In this document: positions 62,714 to 64,000 of the stretch, one piece after another
Layout: the number at the start of each line of letters is the position of its first letter
Position numbering within the stretch: position 1 is the stretch's first letter
NCBI GenBank assembly: GCA_963976815.1
Contig: CAXBLU010000005.1
Span: 124,001-188,000, forward strand
DNA: 64,000 bases
Source: JAHRVQ01 sp963976815
GTDB lineage: Bacteria > Pseudomonadota > Gammaproteobacteria > Pseudomonadales > Azotimanducaceae
Direction: 5' to 3'
Made by a program: the position numbers and the translations under genes
Notes under the pieces: generated by a model
Told to the model about the DNA's origin: nothing
Databases searched by the model: none
Seen by the model: only the letters and a program-made list of their open reading frames with translations

Positions 62714-64000
62714 TCAAGCATTCATCGGCAATCCGAGTCGCCGCAGGTTTGTATTCGAAAACATTGTTACCGCCATCACAATCATGATCGATCCAGCGCC
62801 TATAAACACACCCTCTAGAGAGACTCTTATGAGTCCTCCGGCAATTGCTGCTGAAATCGGCAACATACCAATGTTAAATAACATAATTACGGACATCACA
62901 CGACCCAACAGCTGTCCGGGTACTCGAAGCTGGATAAACGACACAACCAACACGCTCATGTAACCATCGGTTAACCCAGTTACCGCAGAGAACAGCATCA
63001 TCGTCTCAATGTTCTCGGCTAACGCATATACAATAAACCCAAGCCCAAGTGCGACAATATCGAGAATAATCAACATACCCAGCAGGTGATCCGGTGGCTT
63101 TCGCAATGATCCCGCCAGGATCATACCGATCAAGGCACCAACACCGAAGGCTGAGCCAATAAACCCAAAAGACAAAGCCCCTTCAACAAAACGCTGATCA
63201 CACAAAACCGGGATACCAACTATGTAGGGACCCCGAAAAAAGATAGAGAAAAAGGCAAACATCAACGCCATCATGCGAATAGGTGGGTCCTCCCAGGCAG
63301 AGATAAGCCCCTCCTGAATTGAGGCAAAAGCAGATTTGAATGACAATCGACCTTGTACCTCGGGTGGTTCCGACATTCGAATAAAACCGATGGCAAAGAA
63401 GGAAATAAGCAGCGCACCGGCGTCAATAAAAAAGGCGACCGATATACCTAACAGGTCTGCAATAGCATAGGTTTGAGCTGCCGGGCCCGAGGCTGCAAAA
63501 AATGCAATGATAAGCCCACCTATAACGGGACCAACAATCTGACTAAGTTGGCCAAGCCCCTGTTGAAGGGAATTTCCCGCCGGTAGTTCCTCAGCAGGCA
63601 ATATCTTTGGCAAAATGGAAGTGGATGCTGGCCAATAGAATGCATCGGCTGTACCGAAGCAAAACGCCACGACAAAAATCATCCACATTTCGACGCTCTG
63701 GGTATAGACCAACGTGGCCAGCAGCAACATCAAAAAAAACCGTACCAGCGAGGTCCACATCATGACGCTTCGTGCGCTATATCGATCCGCCATAGCGCCA
63801 CCCACCACCATAAAAATAGCCCTGGGAATGCCGGAAACCGCAAGTACAGCGCCCATCGCAAGCGGATCCCCCGTGAGCTTAAGTACAAGCCAGGGAAACG
63901 CTAACATCGTGAGTTGGCCACTCAGATAGGAGAGGATGGAACCAAGCCAAAGGAAACGAAAATTGCGATGTTGGAGTGGACGAATAAGCGCTATTCGATC
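62714..64000 (-). CDS. MFS exporter, start beyond window
   Basis: An ATG lies at 63907, but the frame stays open to the right edge with conserved-looking residues (PLQHRNFRFLWLGSILSYLSGQLT), the standard first helix of EntS/MFS_3-type exporters. The true start is therefore outside. The 428 visible codons include the GGAMADRYSARSVM loop and about eleven helices. It is 27 bases upstream of the CoA-transferase gene on the same strand, so probably cotranscribed. Confidence 0.88.
   Translation of the reverse strand, partial: DRIALIRPLQHRNFRFLWLGSILSYLSGQLTMLAFPWLVLKLTGDPLAMGAVLAVSGIPRAIFMVVGGAMADRYSARSVMMWTSLVRFFLMLLLATLVYTQSVEMWMIFVVAFCFGTADAFYWPASTSILPKILPAEELPAGNSLQQGLGQLSQIVGPVIGGLIIAFFAASGPAAQTYAIADLLGISVAFFIDAGALLISFFAIGFIRMSEPPEVQGRLSFKSAFASIQEGLISAWEDPPIRMMALMFAFFSIFFRGPYIVGIPVLCDQRFVEGALSFGFIGSAFGVGALIGMILAGSLRKPPDHLLGMLIILDIVALGLGFIVYALAENIETMMLFSAVTGLTDGYMSVLVVSFIQLRVPGQLLGRVMSVIMLFNIGMLPISAAIAGGLIRVSLEGVFIGAGSIMIVMAVTMFSNTNLRRLGLPMNA

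Noticed and set aside
1..64000. Search for mobile elements, prophage, integrase, tRNA and rRNA genes
   Set aside because: No transposase, integrase, terminal inverted repeats, tRNA cloverleaf or rRNA sequence was recognised by eye; short tRNAs could still be missed without a dedicated scan.

Overview
The window is chromosomal DNA from a Gram-negative, aerobic, heterotrophic bacterium, most likely a marine gammaproteobacterium. The reasons are an lpxA gene for lipid A, three TonB-dependent receptors (two of the type common in sphingomonads and marine gammaproteobacteria), sulfatases, a Baeyer-Villiger monooxygenase, many alpha/beta hydrolases and intermediate base composition. The order or genus cannot be fixed from sequence alone. 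I saw no rRNA or tRNA gene, CRISPR array, insertion sequence, prophage or plasmid origin. Coding density is high, genes lie on both strands in short units, and convergent neighbours often overlap by 4 to 13 bases.

Layout. 1-13 kb: a sulfatase coupled to an MFS transporter (cut by the left edge), inorganic pyrophosphatase, a STAS-like protein, two head-to-tail AraC regulators facing a Baeyer-Villiger-type monooxygenase, a Lon-like protease behind a tiny leader ORF, an Atm1-type ABC exporter and a second, phosphonate-monoesterase-like sulfatase. 13-25 kb: a TetR/TonB-receptor divergent pair, a structured intergenic region, an unrecognised protein, a GAF hybrid histidine kinase, a patatin/cPLA2-like lipase, a short-chain dehydrogenase, a membrane PAS histidine kinase and a second STAS-like protein. 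24.7-33.9 kb: a secreted subclass B3 metallo-beta-lactamase-fold protein with the rare Gln zinc-site variant, a SnoaL-like protein, quinone oxidoreductase, GST, aminoglycoside-phosphotransferase-like kinase, enoyl-CoA hydratase, YtoQ protein, serine hydrolase, an unrecognised 345-residue protein and a hydrolase.

33.9-43.7 kb looks like a catabolic and uptake island: an Old-Yellow-Enzyme family reductase coupled to a DapA-like aldolase, divergent from an amidohydrolase-fold protein that has lost its metal ligands, then an SRPBCC protein, an MFS transporter, a TonB receptor, its divergent TetR regulator and a hydrolase. Three 16-bp palindromes spaced exactly 20 bp apart lie between the receptor and tetR. 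The third fills the 17-bp spacer of the receptor promoter, which gives a clear repression model.

43.9-64 kb: a three-part protein ending in a ClpS-like domain with altered N-degron-binding residues, a solitary lpxA, an AhpD-like protein, a Crp/Fnr-type regulator, an iron-uptake-like unit (TonB siderophore receptor plus PepSY membrane protein) with a Fur-like palindrome, a FapA/DUF342 plus CBS pair, a MarR/esterase pair with two clear palindromic operators, a PQQ dehydrogenase, an aminotransferase with a signal-peptide-bearing SurE, a CoA-transferase and an MFS exporter cut by the right edge.

The points most worth following are the ClpS fusion protein, the triple TetR operator, the metal-ligand-free amidohydrolase and the Gln-type B3 enzyme. 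All functional calls come from reading motifs by eye; no database search was possible.
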